Origin: Planctomycetota bacterium
GTDB lineage: Bacteria; Planctomycetota; Planctomycetia; Pirellulales; Pirellulaceae
Direction: 5' to 3'
DNA: 64,000 nt
NCBI GenBank assembly: GCA_014381825.1
Contig: JACNKX010000097.1
Coordinates: 162,046 to 226,045 of the forward strand
The notes below the pieces were generated by a model. That model saw only the letters and a program-made list of their open reading frames with translations. It did no database searches and had not been told where the DNA came from. The position numbers and the translations under genes were made by a program. Position 1 is the first letter of the stretch, and each line of letters starts with the position of its first letter. Positions 18,872 to 28,990 of the stretch are shown here, in pieces.

Positions 18872-19876
18872 CTACTTTCGGTCCACGAATGTGCGAGTGC
18901 TCCACACTCGCACCGTGCCGTCGTCGCTGCAGCTGGCAAGACGCGCTCCGTCAGAACTGATAGCGAGGCTGTTGACGGAATCTGCATGTCCGGGCAGCGT
19001 AAGGATCTCCCGCCCTGTCTTCGCGTTCCACACCTTCACGGTGTGGTCATTGCTGGCGCTGGCCAGCCACTTCCCGTCTGGGCTGAACGCAACGCTCGTG
19101 ACCCAGTCGGTGTGCCCCTTCAAAGTTAGTAGTTCTTTTCCCGTGACGAGATCCCACACTTTGACCGTGGTGTCGTCACTGCCAGTCGCCAATCGACGTC
19201 CGTCCGGGGTGAAGGCGACGCTCTCAACAAACCAGGCGTGTCCTTTAAGTGTCAGCAACTCCTGTCCCGTGGTCAGATCCCACACCTTCGCCGTCCGATC
19301 GTACCCAGCGCTGGCCAGTCGCGTGCTGTCGGGGCTAAACACCACGCCGTTTACAGGCTCGAAATGCCCCGTCAGGGTGAAGACCTCTTGCCCGGTCATC
19401 GCGTCCCAAACCTTCACCGTCTCGTTCCAGCTGGCGGCGGCCACGTGCTTCCCGTCTGGGCTGAAAGCAATGCTCGTGACCCATTCTCCGCCTTGTGGCA
19501 ATACGTGAACCTCTTCTTCAGTAACCATATCCCACACTTTGACGCTTCCGCGCTGAGCGGCAGCGACTCGCTTGCCATCGGGACTGAAAGCCACGGTGTT
19601 GATAAAGCCCGAATCAACTGCGAGTGTGGACAGTTCCTTTCCCGTCGACGCATTCCAGACCTTCACAGAGCGATCGCGGCCTGCGCTGGCAATGTTCTTT
19701 CCGTCGGGACTGAACGCCAACGTCTGGACGGCACCGACGTGTCCCTGGAAGACGAGGAGCTCCTGGCCTGTCTCGACTCGCGGCGCATCATCATCTCCCC
19801 AAGCCCCTCGACTAACCACGGACGCGATCAATAGGAAGGAGAACCACGGCAACGTTGCGGGCCGAAATTTGTTCAT
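18872..19876 (-). CDS. Exported seven-bladed WD40 repeat protein
   Basis: After a signal peptide (MNKFRPATLPWFSFLLIASVVSRGAWG) seven WD40 repeats follow back to back, each with the SPDGK turn and a KVW strand end: GHVGAVQTLAFSPDGK, INTVAFSPDGKR, WVTSIAFSPDGKH, GHFEPVNGVVFSPDS, GHAWFVESVAFTPDGR, GHTDWVTSVAFSPDGK and GHADSVNSLAISSDGA. Seven is exactly one closed propeller, so the protein is a free-standing binding scaffold without an enzymatic domain. Start: ATG 19876, nine to ten bases after GAGGA; an upstream ATG at 19885 is possible, and the longer reading to 20002 is polar and unlikely. Repeats 4-6 are the most alike at DNA level, suggesting recent internal duplication. Confidence 0.92.
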   Translation of the reverse strand: MNKFRPATLPWFSFLLIASVVSRGAWGDDDAPRVETGQELLVFQGHVGAVQTLAFSPDGKNIASAGRDRSVKVWNASTGKELSTLAVDSGFINTVAFSPDGKRVAAAQRGSVKVWDMVTEEEVHVLPQGGEWVTSIAFSPDGKHVAAASWNETVKVWDAMTGQEVFTLTGHFEPVNGVVFSPDSTRLASAGYDRTAKVWDLTTGQELLTLKGHAWFVESVAFTPDGRRLATGSDDTTVKVWDLVTGKELLTLKGHTDWVTSVAFSPDGKWLASASNDHTVKVWNAKTGREILTLPGHADSVNSLAISSDGARLASCSDDGTVRVWSTRTFVDRK

Positions 19877-20229
19877 GATCGGCATTCCTCGTGTTGTTGG
19901 AACGTCTTCGTGCCTGCTGCCGTTTATTGTAACAGACTCGGTTGGACAGCCACGTCGGGAAAGTAGCGAGCAAATGAGGAAGTCGTGGAAGATCAGCTTC
20001 ACTCAATTATCGAAAAGCACACGGAGGGGCATCGAGACAATCGCGACGTTGGCCCGTGGGGCTGTTTGCGAAACATGAGGTTGGCACTGCTCGGTGCTGC
20101 TGCCGCGTAGTTCTGGTCAAACTTGGTGATCCATGATCGCGTGACGACAGCAGTTCGTTTGTATCCCAGTAGATTCCTGATATTCTTACGAGACAAAGCT
20201 TTTTTCGCGTTCTTACGTGAGGTGGCAGG

Positions 20230-21279
20230 ATGACATTGGAACGAGGTCGTCTTCTTTGCGCATTCAGCGCCACTACCGTGTTGCTGGTTACGGTTATTGC
20301 TCAGGGGACTGCCAGCGCACATCCGCCTTCCGGCATCGTGGTCGACGAACAGGGCAACGTGTTTTTTTTGCGGCACGCGGCGCCGCAACTCATCCACGTC
20401 GATCCATCGGGGAAGTTGACGGGGCATCGTTTGGCACATGACGGTAAGTCGCCGTCGCGATCGCACCGAATGGCGGGCGACGACGAAGGCAACCTGTATG
20501 TTTTCGGCGTCGGGCATTCGTTCTGGAAGATCGTCGACCCGGGCATGGAATCGCAATCGATCGTCCCGATTGTTTACAAGAATGTGCCGCTGCCAATGGC
20601 TTCCGGAAAATCGTTGCGGACATCCAGCTACGCGGCGACGCCGTTGGCTGTCGATTCCCGCCAGGCCCTGGTCTATACGCAAAGTTCCGATTTCGGCCTC
20701 GACGGAAATTGGCAGATCGTGCGCATGGATCGAGAGCGACGGGCAGTGATCGTGGCAGGCGGCGAGCGCGGCTACAAGAACGGGATAGGGAGAGCCGTCG
20801 GCTTTCGCAACTTTCGCAACGCGGGGATGGCTTTCGGACCCGACGGTACGTTGTACGCAACTTGTGCAGGATCGAGCATTCGCAAGATCACGCCCGATGG
20901 TCACGTCTCAACGTTGGCAGGTGGTCCCGAAGTCGGTTACGCCGACGGCGTCGGTGGCGATGCTCGCTTTCGATGGATGGTGGGGCTGGACGTGGACAAG
21001 CAAGGGAACGTGTATGTAGCTGACGCATGGAACCGCCGCATCCGCAAAGTGACGGCCCAGGGCCACGTCTCGACAATCGCGGGAAACGGTCGCGAAGCGC
21101 ACGTAGACGGCGCGGCTGAGGAGGCCTCGTTCGTACTTCCAACCGGAGTGGCGGTAGGGCCGCACGAGGAGATCTACATTCTCGACCCGGCAGACCACAT
21201 AAAGCGAAATAAGATGCGCGTGCGAAGACTAACAACCGACGGTCGCGTCGAGACCTTCGCAACGATGGCCTACAAATAG
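20230..21279 (+). CDS. Exported NHL/SMP-30-like beta-propeller protein
   Basis: A signal peptide (LCAFSATTVLLVTVIAQGTASA) is followed by NHL-type repeats: GIVVDEQGNVFFL, GMAFGPDGTLYATCAGSSIRKITPDGHVSTLAGG, GLDVDKQGNVYVADAWNRRIRKVTAQGHVSTIAGNG and GVAVGPHEEIYILDPADH. The DGxxxxAxFxxPxG segments between repeats (DGVGGDARFRWMVGL, DGAAEEASFVLPTG) are typical of NHL propellers in secreted bacterial proteins. Such propellers bind ligands or carry hydrolase activity; no active site can be assigned. GAGG and AGG precede the ATG. It is a single gene. Confidence 0.88.
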   Translation: MTLERGRLLCAFSATTVLLVTVIAQGTASAHPPSGIVVDEQGNVFFLRHAAPQLIHVDPSGKLTGHRLAHDGKSPSRSHRMAGDDEGNLYVFGVGHSFWKIVDPGMESQSIVPIVYKNVPLPMASGKSLRTSSYAATPLAVDSRQALVYTQSSDFGLDGNWQIVRMDRERRAVIVAGGERGYKNGIGRAVGFRNFRNAGMAFGPDGTLYATCAGSSIRKITPDGHVSTLAGGPEVGYADGVGGDARFRWMVGLDVDKQGNVYVADAWNRRIRKVTAQGHVSTIAGNGREAHVDGAAEEASFVLPTGVAVGPHEEIYILDPADHIKRNKMRVRRLTTDGRVETFATMAYK

Positions 21280-21512
21280 ATCACCAATTGCTCTAGACCG
21301 ATCGCTGCAGTGCCCACTCAGTTAACCCACTATTTCCGCACGGTCGCGTCGAGACCCAGTTGTGCGTTTCAGGAACAGGGTGATGGAGTAGGTACGTCAC
21401 AGCGCCGTGGCTGTCCCCTGATGGGACTGATAGGAAGCTCTGGACTTAGGCTGATCATTCTAAGAAGATGATAGCGGTGACTCCCTGGAACGCATCTAAC
21501 AGGACCGAATCG

Positions 21513-22934
21513 ATGATCACCGTGCTCGGACATTCGAATAAGTTGTGCGATGGTATGACACGGCGCGAGCTGATGCGAGTTGGTGGTCTTTCGCTGTTCG
21601 GAGGGATGACGCTGCCGCAGCTCTTGAGCGTAGCCGACGCTTCTGCGACCGAACGCAGTGGTTCGGCGAAATCCGTGATTATGTTCAATCTGCTTGGTGG
21701 GCCCGCTCACCAAGACATGTTCGATCTGAAGCCGGATGCACCCGCGGAGGTTCGTGGCGAATTCAAGCCGATTGATACCTCAATGCCAGGCCTGCGAATC
21801 TGCGAGCATCTGCCAAAGTTGTCGCGCTGGATGGACCGTGCGACACTGATCCGCACTTTTAGCCACTCGTTCAATTCGCACGACCCCCTGCCATTCATGA
21901 CAGGGTTCACTGACAACAAGCCGTTGGAACAGGCGATGCCGACGGACCCGCCCGACGTCGGTGCGATCTGCCAGTATCTAGGGCTTGGTCCTAACGACAT
22001 GCCCGGCGCGGTGTGCATGCCGAGCTTTCCTGGGTCTGGCCAAAAAGGCTGGCGCCGTCGGGGGCCCTATGGTGGATTCTTGGGTAAGCAATACGACCCA
22101 CTGTTTACGCTTTGCTCGCCGAAGTTCAATAGCGAGCCGAAGAAGAACCACTACGACCCGGTCATGCCGATTGGCGAGCCGTTCCCGCCTGCGCCCGACG
22201 CCCTTCCTGACATGACGGCGAATCGACTCGATCGTCGGCGATCACTCCTTAGTCAACTGGAAAGCGAGTTCGTGCGCATCCAGCGATCTGAAGCGGTTGC
22301 CACGATGGAACATGCCAAACAGAAAGCATTCGCAATTCTAACTTCGGGCCGCACGCGCGACGCGTTTGATCTGTCACTTGAGTCATCGCAGACGAGAGAC
22401 CGTTACGGACGCAACCTCGTCGGATCGAGCCTGTTGACCGCGCGACGGCTGGTCGAAACTGGCGTGCCATTTGTCAGCGTGCATCAGGAGATATTCGATC
22501 ATTACGGCCATGCCTACGATATGCACGAAAATAACTTTGGGATGCTGAAAGAGTTCAATTTGCCGCTGCTCGACCAAGTCGTGCCTGCGTTGTTAGAAGA
22601 TCTGGACGGACGTGGGTTGTTGGATTCGACGCTGGTCGTGGTGATGGGCGAGATGGGCCGCACGCCGAAGATCAACGCAAACGCCGGTCGCGATCATTGG
22701 CCGCAGTGCGGATTTAGCCTGTTGATCGGCGGCGGCGTCAAACAAGGTTATGTCCACGGCACCACCGACAAGATCGCCGCCTGGCCAACGAGTAAACCGG
22801 TATCGCCGCCAGATTTTGTCGCGACGGTCTATGAACTCTTGGGCATCGATCCGCATATGACGGTGGCGGACCGATTTGGTCGCCCCATTCCGATTGCGCA
22901 CGGTGGCGAGCCCGTTGCGGATGTGATCGATTGA
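21513..22934 (+). CDS. DUF1501 family protein, solitary
   Basis: ATG 21513 is preferred over 21468 because AGGA lies eight bases upstream. The leader contains TRRELMRVGGLSLFGGMTLPQLL. Motifs: LLGGPAHQDMFDLKPDAP (Gln instead of Ile after His, a variant of the usual GGxSHID), SSQTRDRYGRNLVGSSLLTARRLVE, VVMGEMGRTPKI (Met instead of the usual Phe) and GRDHWPQCGFSLLIGGG. Together these variants mark it as a different subfamily from the operon-linked copies. It is convergent with the YihY-like gene, 18 bases apart. Confidence 0.9.
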   Translation: MITVLGHSNKLCDGMTRRELMRVGGLSLFGGMTLPQLLSVADASATERSGSAKSVIMFNLLGGPAHQDMFDLKPDAPAEVRGEFKPIDTSMPGLRICEHLPKLSRWMDRATLIRTFSHSFNSHDPLPFMTGFTDNKPLEQAMPTDPPDVGAICQYLGLGPNDMPGAVCMPSFPGSGQKGWRRRGPYGGFLGKQYDPLFTLCSPKFNSEPKKNHYDPVMPIGEPFPPAPDALPDMTANRLDRRRSLLSQLESEFVRIQRSEAVATMEHAKQKAFAILTSGRTRDAFDLSLESSQTRDRYGRNLVGSSLLTARRLVETGVPFVSVHQEIFDHYGHAYDMHENNFGMLKEFNLPLLDQVVPALLEDLDGRGLLDSTLVVVMGEMGRTPKINANAGRDHWPQCGFSLLIGGGVKQGYVHGTTDKIAAWPTSKPVSPPDFVATVYELLGIDPHMTVADRFGRPIPIAHGGEPVADVID

Positions 22935-22952
22935 AGGCCAGTGCCGTGTCCA

Positions 22953-24308
22953 TCAGCTATTCGCGGCTACGATCGCGGCTAACGATATCCCGTCCGCCAC
23001 TGTTTGTTGCGCATCGCGGAGTTGCTGGACGAACGCCGAGCAGCTTTCTTGGCCACCCTCGTCGACCATCCTGAAACCTATCGCGATCAACTCGTTTGCC
23101 ATGATTTGTTCTGGTGGCTTGGCCAAACTGACGGCTGTCTCGCGATCTCTCACACGATGCAGCCATCCGCCGTGGACCAGGCGTTCGATAATTCGAGCGA
23201 TGGTTGGTTCCGGGATGGAGGTAACGTCGGCGACTTGTCCGGACGTCACGGGTTGACCCGCGACGAAATGCTCGGCGATAACTTCCGTCACTGCGAGTAT
23301 GGAAGCGGGATCGATCATGCCCGTTCGAGCATGTCGATGGTCCACTTCGTCGAGTGATCTGCCACGCAACAATTGCAAAGTTGCACTAACCTGCAATCCG
23401 AACAGGACGCCCACCCACATCAAGTAGACCCAGAACATGAACAAGGGGACCAGTCCTAGAGATCCGTACAATTGGTTGATGGCGAACGCGCTCCCTAGAT
23501 AGGCACCCAGCGTGTGTTTACCAACTGTCAGCAACACGGCGGCGACCAACGCTCCCACCATCGCCGGACGCAGTGAGACGGTGGAATTTGGGACGAGGGT
23601 ATAGACGGCAAACATGAACAGCCACATCAGGCCGAAGCTCCACAATGCTCGGGCTGTGAACAGCAGCCAGTGCCACGTGTCAACAGAAGCAATCCAGTCC
23701 GTGAACTGGTTGTTGACGTAAGATGCCAGGCCGAGCAACGCGGGGCTGACGGTGAGGAGAAACCAGTACAAGGGAACACGCCGTATCCAGGGTCGTCCGC
23801 TGGACGCTCGACAGATGATGTTGAAACTGTTTTCGATGGTCACCATTAGACCAATGGCGGCGTATACGATAACTGCCAACCCTACCCAGCCGATGGCGGA
23901 CAGATTCATGTTCGCTAGTTGACCCGCGAGGTTCTCCAGCCACTGAGCCAGCGTGATGGCGGACCCGTCGGACTCTGCCGCGACTTGCGACGCGGCCACG
24001 ACGTGAATCTTGTCCAGCCCAGCAGCGACAAAAAGCTCGTTAAGCGACCGCAGAATCGCATCGGAACCCTTGATGGATTTGACGAGAATCATGCCTACGA
24101 CTAGTACAGGCGCCAGTCCAAACAACGTGCGGAAAGCTAACGCGGCCGCCATTTGCGGGGCACGGTCTTCCTGTAGCTGGTGGGCACCGTAGCGTCCCAA
24201 ATCGTAGCCAAATCGGGCCGCGCGTTGCCAACGGTTCAACTCCTCGAAGGGTTGAGTGACCGCTCGTCGAAGCCAGCTAATGATGAGCCGAATGCCTTCT
24301 CGCATCAT
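22953..24308 (-). CDS. YihY/BrkB-family membrane protein with C-terminal winged-helix region
   Basis: Residues about 30-325 match the YihY/virulence-factor BrkB family (once misannotated as RNase BN): DRAPQMAAALAFRTLFGLAPVLVVGM, IGWVGLAVIVYAAIGLMVTIENSFN, YVNNQFTDW and LFMFWVYLMWVGVLFGLQVSATLQ, about six membrane segments. The C-terminal 110 residues are soluble and look like a winged helix (ILAVTEVIAEHFVAGQPVTSGQVADVTSIPEPTIARIIERLVHGGWLHRV). This extension is also known in other YihY proteins; its ligand is unknown. GAGGAAG precedes the ATG. Proposed roles of the family (transport, envelope) are unproven. Confidence 0.87.
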   Translation of the reverse strand: MMREGIRLIISWLRRAVTQPFEELNRWQRAARFGYDLGRYGAHQLQEDRAPQMAAALAFRTLFGLAPVLVVGMILVKSIKGSDAILRSLNELFVAAGLDKIHVVAASQVAAESDGSAITLAQWLENLAGQLANMNLSAIGWVGLAVIVYAAIGLMVTIENSFNIICRASSGRPWIRRVPLYWFLLTVSPALLGLASYVNNQFTDWIASVDTWHWLLFTARALWSFGLMWLFMFAVYTLVPNSTVSLRPAMVGALVAAVLLTVGKHTLGAYLGSAFAINQLYGSLGLVPLFMFWVYLMWVGVLFGLQVSATLQLLRGRSLDEVDHRHARTGMIDPASILAVTEVIAEHFVAGQPVTSGQVADVTSIPEPTIARIIERLVHGGWLHRVRDRETAVSLAKPPEQIMANELIAIGFRMVDEGGQESCSAFVQQLRDAQQTVADGISLAAIVAANS

Positions 24309-24479
24309 ACGATCACTTCCTCACCGTTGAAAACTCGGTTCCACGTATCTACAAGCCTACCCTACTGCGAGCGAGACGTTTCGCAAAACGACTGCGTTTA
24401 AGGTGTGGCGAGACTTGTCGCTTGCGATTGAACATCTTGTTCGCGTGGGGAACTCGGAATTGATTGGTACAATGGCAAG

Positions 24480-24782
24480 ATGTCGGCTGACTCGAACACT
24501 TGGATGATTTACGGCGCGAACGGATACACGGGGCACCTCATCGCACGTCAGGCGGCCGCCGAAGGTCGGAATTCGATGTTGGCTGGGCGGGACAAGTCAA
24601 AGATCGAAACGATCGCTAAAGAGTTGGGCTGTTCCTTTCGCGCGTTCTCGCTCTTCTCCCCAGAACTCACTGAAGCGGATCCCATGTGCTGGGCGCACAA
24701 CGGGAATCAACCACGAGAGGCTCACACATTCGCACCACGGTCGCGACTATCGTTTGACAGACTTGTCTGGTCGGGTCGTTGA
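24480..24782 (+). pseudogene. Truncated saccharopine-dehydrogenase/enoyl-reductase-like N-terminus
   Basis: The first about 57 residues are a Rossmann NAD(P)-binding start, with WMIYGANGYTGHLIARQAA (GxxGxxG-type loop), MLAGRDKSKIETIAKELGC and RAFSL. Family members run to about 350-400 residues. Here homology stops near 24655 and the rest of the frame runs into the 3' end of the kinase gene on the other strand (overlap from 24722). Probably a gene whose 3' part was deleted, perhaps when the kinase gene arrived. A promoter-like TACAAT lies just before the start, so it may still be transcribed. Confidence 0.65.
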
Positions 24783-27700
24783 TGAGATTCTTGCATCGTC
24801 CCGCTCAGCACAAAGCCTGTGATCCGGCTGATTTCCTGTTTCGCCGACTCGAGCTGTGCTTCAGCGTCGGACCAGCCGAACTTGAGACCAGCTTCCGCCC
24901 GCGCCAGTTCGGTGCGGGCGACTTCGTACTTTGCTTCCTGTTGACGGGCGAGTTGGAGGCTTGCGTCGAAGGCTTGACGGGCTCGGGTCTCGTTGTCGGC
25001 GAGGGTATGGAGGTTGGCATTTTCTCGCAACGCATGAGGGCGGGATGTCAGATACAGCCGTGTCGTGATGAGCGCGTGTCGGACGGCTCGGCGTGCCTGT
25101 TTCATCACGGCGTTTCGCGCGCGGCCTGCTGGTTCGCGTTCGGCAACAATTCGCAGCGTTTCGGCTCTCCAGGCGAGTCCGCAAAACACACAGGGATTCC
25201 GAAGGCCCCTCTTCTTGGCGACGTTCAACGCGTCCAGTAAGACGTTCGCCGCCTCGCGCGGATTGTCTTCGCGAAGCAGGAGCTCCAAACCACGGGCCAG
25301 GATGATCGACGTGTCGGACAACGGGTCGCCTGGCGATTTTTGCAGCTCTGCGGTGATCAGTCCGTCAGGAACTTGCTCTGGAGCATACAACACCCAGAAC
25401 CACAGGGCGATCATGACTGACGACGCGTCGCCTGTTTCCTTTCCGATTTGAATTGCCTTACGGGCGTTGGCGGCTGCAGACTCAAGGTTTCCTTGGTAGT
25501 ACAGCGGAAAGCTAAGAATGATCCGTGCCATGTTTGCTTCCCACACGTCACCAGCTTCTTCCAGCAGACGCACCGCTTCGCGACCGGCTTCAACACCTTC
25601 GTTGAACCGTCCGGCGGTGAGGAACGCAAAAGTCTGATAACTGCGAGCCTTGCCCTGGCCCTGCAGGTCTCCGTCGTCGAGGTGAATTCCGAACGACCGC
25701 TCAGCATAGGCGATTCCGCGACTCGTCAGCGGTACGGCTGTCATGATAACCGCATGAAAAGACCAGGCCCGTCCCAGTACCTGCGACGGTGGGTATCGCT
25801 CGGAGAGATTCATGTGCCGCAGGTGTGCCCAAAGGTTCGGTACTGGGCCTTTTTTCCACCAATAGGGATACGACAGCAGTTGGTAGATACTTGCGCTAAA
25901 CAGTTCCCGGCGACCGGAAGCTGTGTCGGGATTGCGTCTCTTTGTAAATACGGAAGGCAGCCATGTGTGCAGCAATTGAACGAGCAGCTCTTTGACAACG
26001 GCAAGTGTCTGAACCGCGATGTTGCTAGGTGGAGGACTCCCGAGTTCCGTCAGCGTTTTTTCGAGATGAGCCGCCGATTCCTCCATATCTCCTGACTTAA
26101 AACAGAGATACCCGAGCTTGCTGTCGATTCGCGCGAGCACTTGATTGCTGGTTGCGAGGCTGCGAGCTGTCTTGAAGTGCTGGTGGGCGCGGTCGTAACG
26201 AGCCCGCAGCAGCAGCACATCGCCCAACCCTTCGGCAATGCGAAAGCGCATCGCGTCGTTTGATACCTCGGCACCGCGGCGCGCGATTTCGAATTGCTGC
26301 TCGGCAACCTCAAGAGCGTTTTGCGACCACGCGCGTTCGGCGGCAACGAGTGCATATGGAAGGGCACGCTCCGACTTGCCTGCAGCGTCGAAGAAGTACG
26401 ACAGGTCAAACACGCGCTGCCAAACACCGGTTATCAATTCCAGTGGGTCGCCAGGCCCTTCGAATTCCGGTGTCTTGTTGATATGCGACTGAACGGTAGA
26501 AAGGTTAACATCCCCCGACTGTTCGATCACTAAAGCGATCTTAAGATGATGTGCGCGTACTCGCGCAGCGGGAAGATGATTCACCACGGATTCCCGGATT
26601 CGATCATGGTACGTCTCGACGACGGTCGCTTCATCACCTTCCGTCGTGCGGATGAAGTTACTCGTCCGCAACTGAGCCAGCAGACCAGGGCCGTGTGTAC
26701 GGGCGTCGATCGTTTCGTAGGCTTCGGAGGCTCGCATCGGTCGACCTGCGACTGCGAAGACTTCCAGGAGGCTGCGTGTTTCCGCGGGCAATCGGCAAAC
26801 GCGAGACCATATCACTTCGTCGAGTTCTAGCGACCCGAAGGATGCGGTTGATTCATCCTGAACATGTTGCGCCAGCTCCCATACGAAAAACGGCGAACCA
26901 CCTGATTCACCCGCGATGCGTTCGGCGACCTGCTGCTGGACGGCGTCGCCGCCGAGCAATTGCAGCGCGAGGCGACTGGCATCGGATTCTGAGAGCGGGT
27001 CGACCGGCAGCTCTTGCCGATGAGGATGATCGGTACCCTTTTGATAGGCATCTTCCAGGGCGATTAACGCCGGACTTCGCCCGACATCCTCACGCCTGTA
27101 AGAACCAAGCACCAGCAGTCGCGGGCTGTCGGGAGGCCGCACGAGGTCCGCCAGCAGATGAGCACTGTCTTCATCTCCCCACTGCATATCGTCGATGTAA
27201 AACACAACTGGGGCACGCTTCCCAAGACTCGTCAGTAATGCCCGCAGTGACGTGAAACCCCGCTTCCGCAGTTCCTGTTGATCAGCGTTGTCGATGGTCG
27301 GGCGCCCAGGATTACTCGCTCCGGAGACCTGACCAAAGACCGGAAACAGGCGAACCAGCGGGAGCATGTCCTCGGGCATCAACTTCTCAAGTGTCAAAAC
27401 ATGTAGCCCACAAAGGTAGCCCACCAAGGCATCGACCAAGCTGTCGAGCGCTTTGAAGGGTACAGATTCCTGTTCGTAGCAGCGTCCTTCCAGCAGGATC
27501 GATGTGCTGCTTGACTGGATGCTGTCGACGAAGCTCCGAATCAGAACGCTCTTTCCCATGCCCGATAGGCCGTGGACGAAGACACTGCAAGTTTCGCCGC
27601 CGGTCACAGCTCGCAAGGACTGGTTGAGAACTTTAAGGTGTGACTCACGACCCACTAGGTCGACTGATTGAACGACCGTGCTGGTCGATGCCTCAAGGAT

Positions 27701-28990
27701 GCTGTTCGCGACATCGTCGGCTTCGACCGCACGCAGGACATCAATCGTTGACGGGCGATTGGACGCATCAATCTCCAGCATCGCCATGCACAAATCACTG
27801 AGTTCTTTGGGAACACCTGGCTTTCGTTTGTTCGGCGCCAGCGGCGCTTCGATCCGCTTGCGAAGCATGGCTTTGACCGACTTGTCGTTGAAAGGAAGTC
27901 GTCCCGTCAGAACTTCGTACAACATCACGCCGACGGCATACCAGTCGCTCGCGGCCGTCAACGCCGAGCATGCAACTTGTTCAGGAGCCATATAGTGCGG
28001 TGTTCCCTGGATCATCCGCGGCAGACGACCATCTTCGTCACGTGTGATTTCTGCGACCAATCCAAAGTCCACCAGGACGACGCGCCCTTCAGTCGTCACC
28101 AGAACGTTCGACGGCTTGATATCGCTGTGCAGTTTCCCGTGGCGATGCAGTTCGTTCAGTCCAATGGCCAGTTGCTTGAGTCCGTCATAGAGTCGATTGA
28201 TCCTCCTCACGGTAAGACGTGATTGCCCGGCAACATCGGCGACGCGGCGACGTCCACCGTCAATCCTCAGCGACTCGAATTCCGACCAGACGTATTCGAG
28301 AAATTCGACTCCGTGCAGCAACTCCATCGTGAGACACCACGTCGTGCCGTCCGAGTGCAGTTCGTAAAGGGATGCTAGATTCGAATGTGCGATGTCGGCA
28401 AGCGCTCGGAATTCCTGCTTGAACCGAATCAGGTCATCCGGACCCATCCGCTGCAGTGTCTTCAGAGCGACTTCACGTCCATGCTTCTCATCGTATGCTC
28501 GGTAGACCACGCCCATGCCGCCTCGTCCAATTTCTTCGATGACCTCCAAACCTGGTAGCGCTGGCGGCTGCAAATCCTGCTTCGCGGGGCTCGCCGGTTG
28601 TCTCTGCGGCGCATCGTTTCCTGTTCCTTCTTCGTTTTGTGTTTCGTCACGGTGCGTCGCTGCATCACCGGCAACTGCAATTCTCGACGGATCCAGAAAG
28701 GTCGTCTGAGCGTAGCTGCCGTCCGCCACTTCAGCATCATCGATGTGGTCATTGGATTTGTCGACGCCGCCGTCTTCCGGTCCTTCCACCTGCGGCACCA
28801 ACTGGCTGCGGCCAGCGTCAAGCTGCGAGGTCGGCACAACCGTGATCGCCAACGCACCCAATTCTGTGTCGTTATCCTTGCTGTCTCGGACGTCAGCTCC
28901 ACACAAGGGACAGACCAGTCTTGCCGACTCGGGTCGCTTGTCAGGCATGTCCAGCGGATGCCCATGTAAACATGACAGCTTCGTTGCCAT
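24722..28990 (-). CDS. Serine/threonine protein kinase with AAA-type ATPase and TPR-like C-terminus
   Basis: Giant cytoplasmic regulator of PknK-like layout. ATG 28990 has GGAG six bases upstream. Residues about 7-32 carry HxxxCPLCG-type zinc-ribbon residues (CLHGHPL, CPLCGADV). The kinase domain (about 155-430) shows GRGGMGVVYRAYD, VALKTL, HSDIKPSNVL (HSD in place of HRD, catalytic Asp kept), VDFGLVAE and GTPHYMAPEQ. Next an ATPase module (about 455-720) has Walker A GLSGMGKS and Walker B VVFYIDDMQWGDEDS. The remainder is helical, TPR-like (RALPYALVAAERAWSQNALEVAEQQFEIARRGAE). Such proteins integrate a signal, often oligomerise through the ATPase, and phosphorylate partners. No partner gene is adjacent. 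Its 3' end overlaps the truncated reductase remnant. Confidence 0.93.
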   Translation of the reverse strand: MATKLSCLHGHPLDMPDKRPESARLVCPLCGADVRDSKDNDTELGALAITVVPTSQLDAGRSQLVPQVEGPEDGGVDKSNDHIDDAEVADGSYAQTTFLDPSRIAVAGDAATHRDETQNEEGTGNDAPQRQPASPAKQDLQPPALPGLEVIEEIGRGGMGVVYRAYDEKHGREVALKTLQRMGPDDLIRFKQEFRALADIAHSNLASLYELHSDGTTWCLTMELLHGVEFLEYVWSEFESLRIDGGRRRVADVAGQSRLTVRRINRLYDGLKQLAIGLNELHRHGKLHSDIKPSNVLVTTEGRVVLVDFGLVAEITRDEDGRLPRMIQGTPHYMAPEQVACSALTAASDWYAVGVMLYEVLTGRLPFNDKSVKAMLRKRIEAPLAPNKRKPGVPKELSDLCMAMLEIDASNRPSTIDVLRAVEADDVANSILEASTSTVVQSVDLVGRESHLKVLNQSLRAVTGGETCSVFVHGLSGMGKSVLIRSFVDSIQSSSTSILLEGRCYEQESVPFKALDSLVDALVGYLCGLHVLTLEKLMPEDMLPLVRLFPVFGQVSGASNPGRPTIDNADQQELRKRGFTSLRALLTSLGKRAPVVFYIDDMQWGDEDSAHLLADLVRPPDSPRLLVLGSYRREDVGRSPALIALEDAYQKGTDHPHRQELPVDPLSESDASRLALQLLGGDAVQQQVAERIAGESGGSPFFVWELAQHVQDESTASFGSLELDEVIWSRVCRLPAETRSLLEVFAVAGRPMRASEAYETIDARTHGPGLLAQLRTSNFIRTTEGDEATVVETYHDRIRESVVNHLPAARVRAHHLKIALVIEQSGDVNLSTVQSHINKTPEFEGPGDPLELITGVWQRVFDLSYFFDAAGKSERALPYALVAAERAWSQNALEVAEQQFEIARRGAEVSNDAMRFRIAEGLGDVLLLRARYDRAHQHFKTARSLATSNQVLARIDSKLGYLCFKSGDMEESAAHLEKTLTELGSPPPSNIAVQTLAVVKELLVQLLHTWLPSVFTKRRNPDTASGRRELFSASIYQLLSYPYWWKKGPVPNLWAHLRHMNLSERYPPSQVLGRAWSFHAVIMTAVPLTSRGIAYAERSFGIHLDDGDLQGQGKARSYQTFAFLTAGRFNEGVEAGREAVRLLEEAGDVWEANMARIILSFPLYYQGNLESAAANARKAIQIGKETGDASSVMIALWFWVLYAPEQVPDGLITAELQKSPGDPLSDTSIILARGLELLLREDNPREAANVLLDALNVAKKRGLRNPCVFCGLAWRAETLRIVAEREPAGRARNAVMKQARRAVRHALITTRLYLTSRPHALRENANLHTLADNETRARQAFDASLQLARQQEAKYEVARTELARAEAGLKFGWSDAEAQLESAKQEISRITGFVLSGTMQESHQRPDQTSLSNDSRDRGANV

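Noticed and set aside
18642..19508. 288-codon plus-strand ORF across the WD40 gene
   Set aside because: It is the antisense shadow of a seven-fold repeated gene; its internal repetition mirrors the WD40 repeats on the minus strand.
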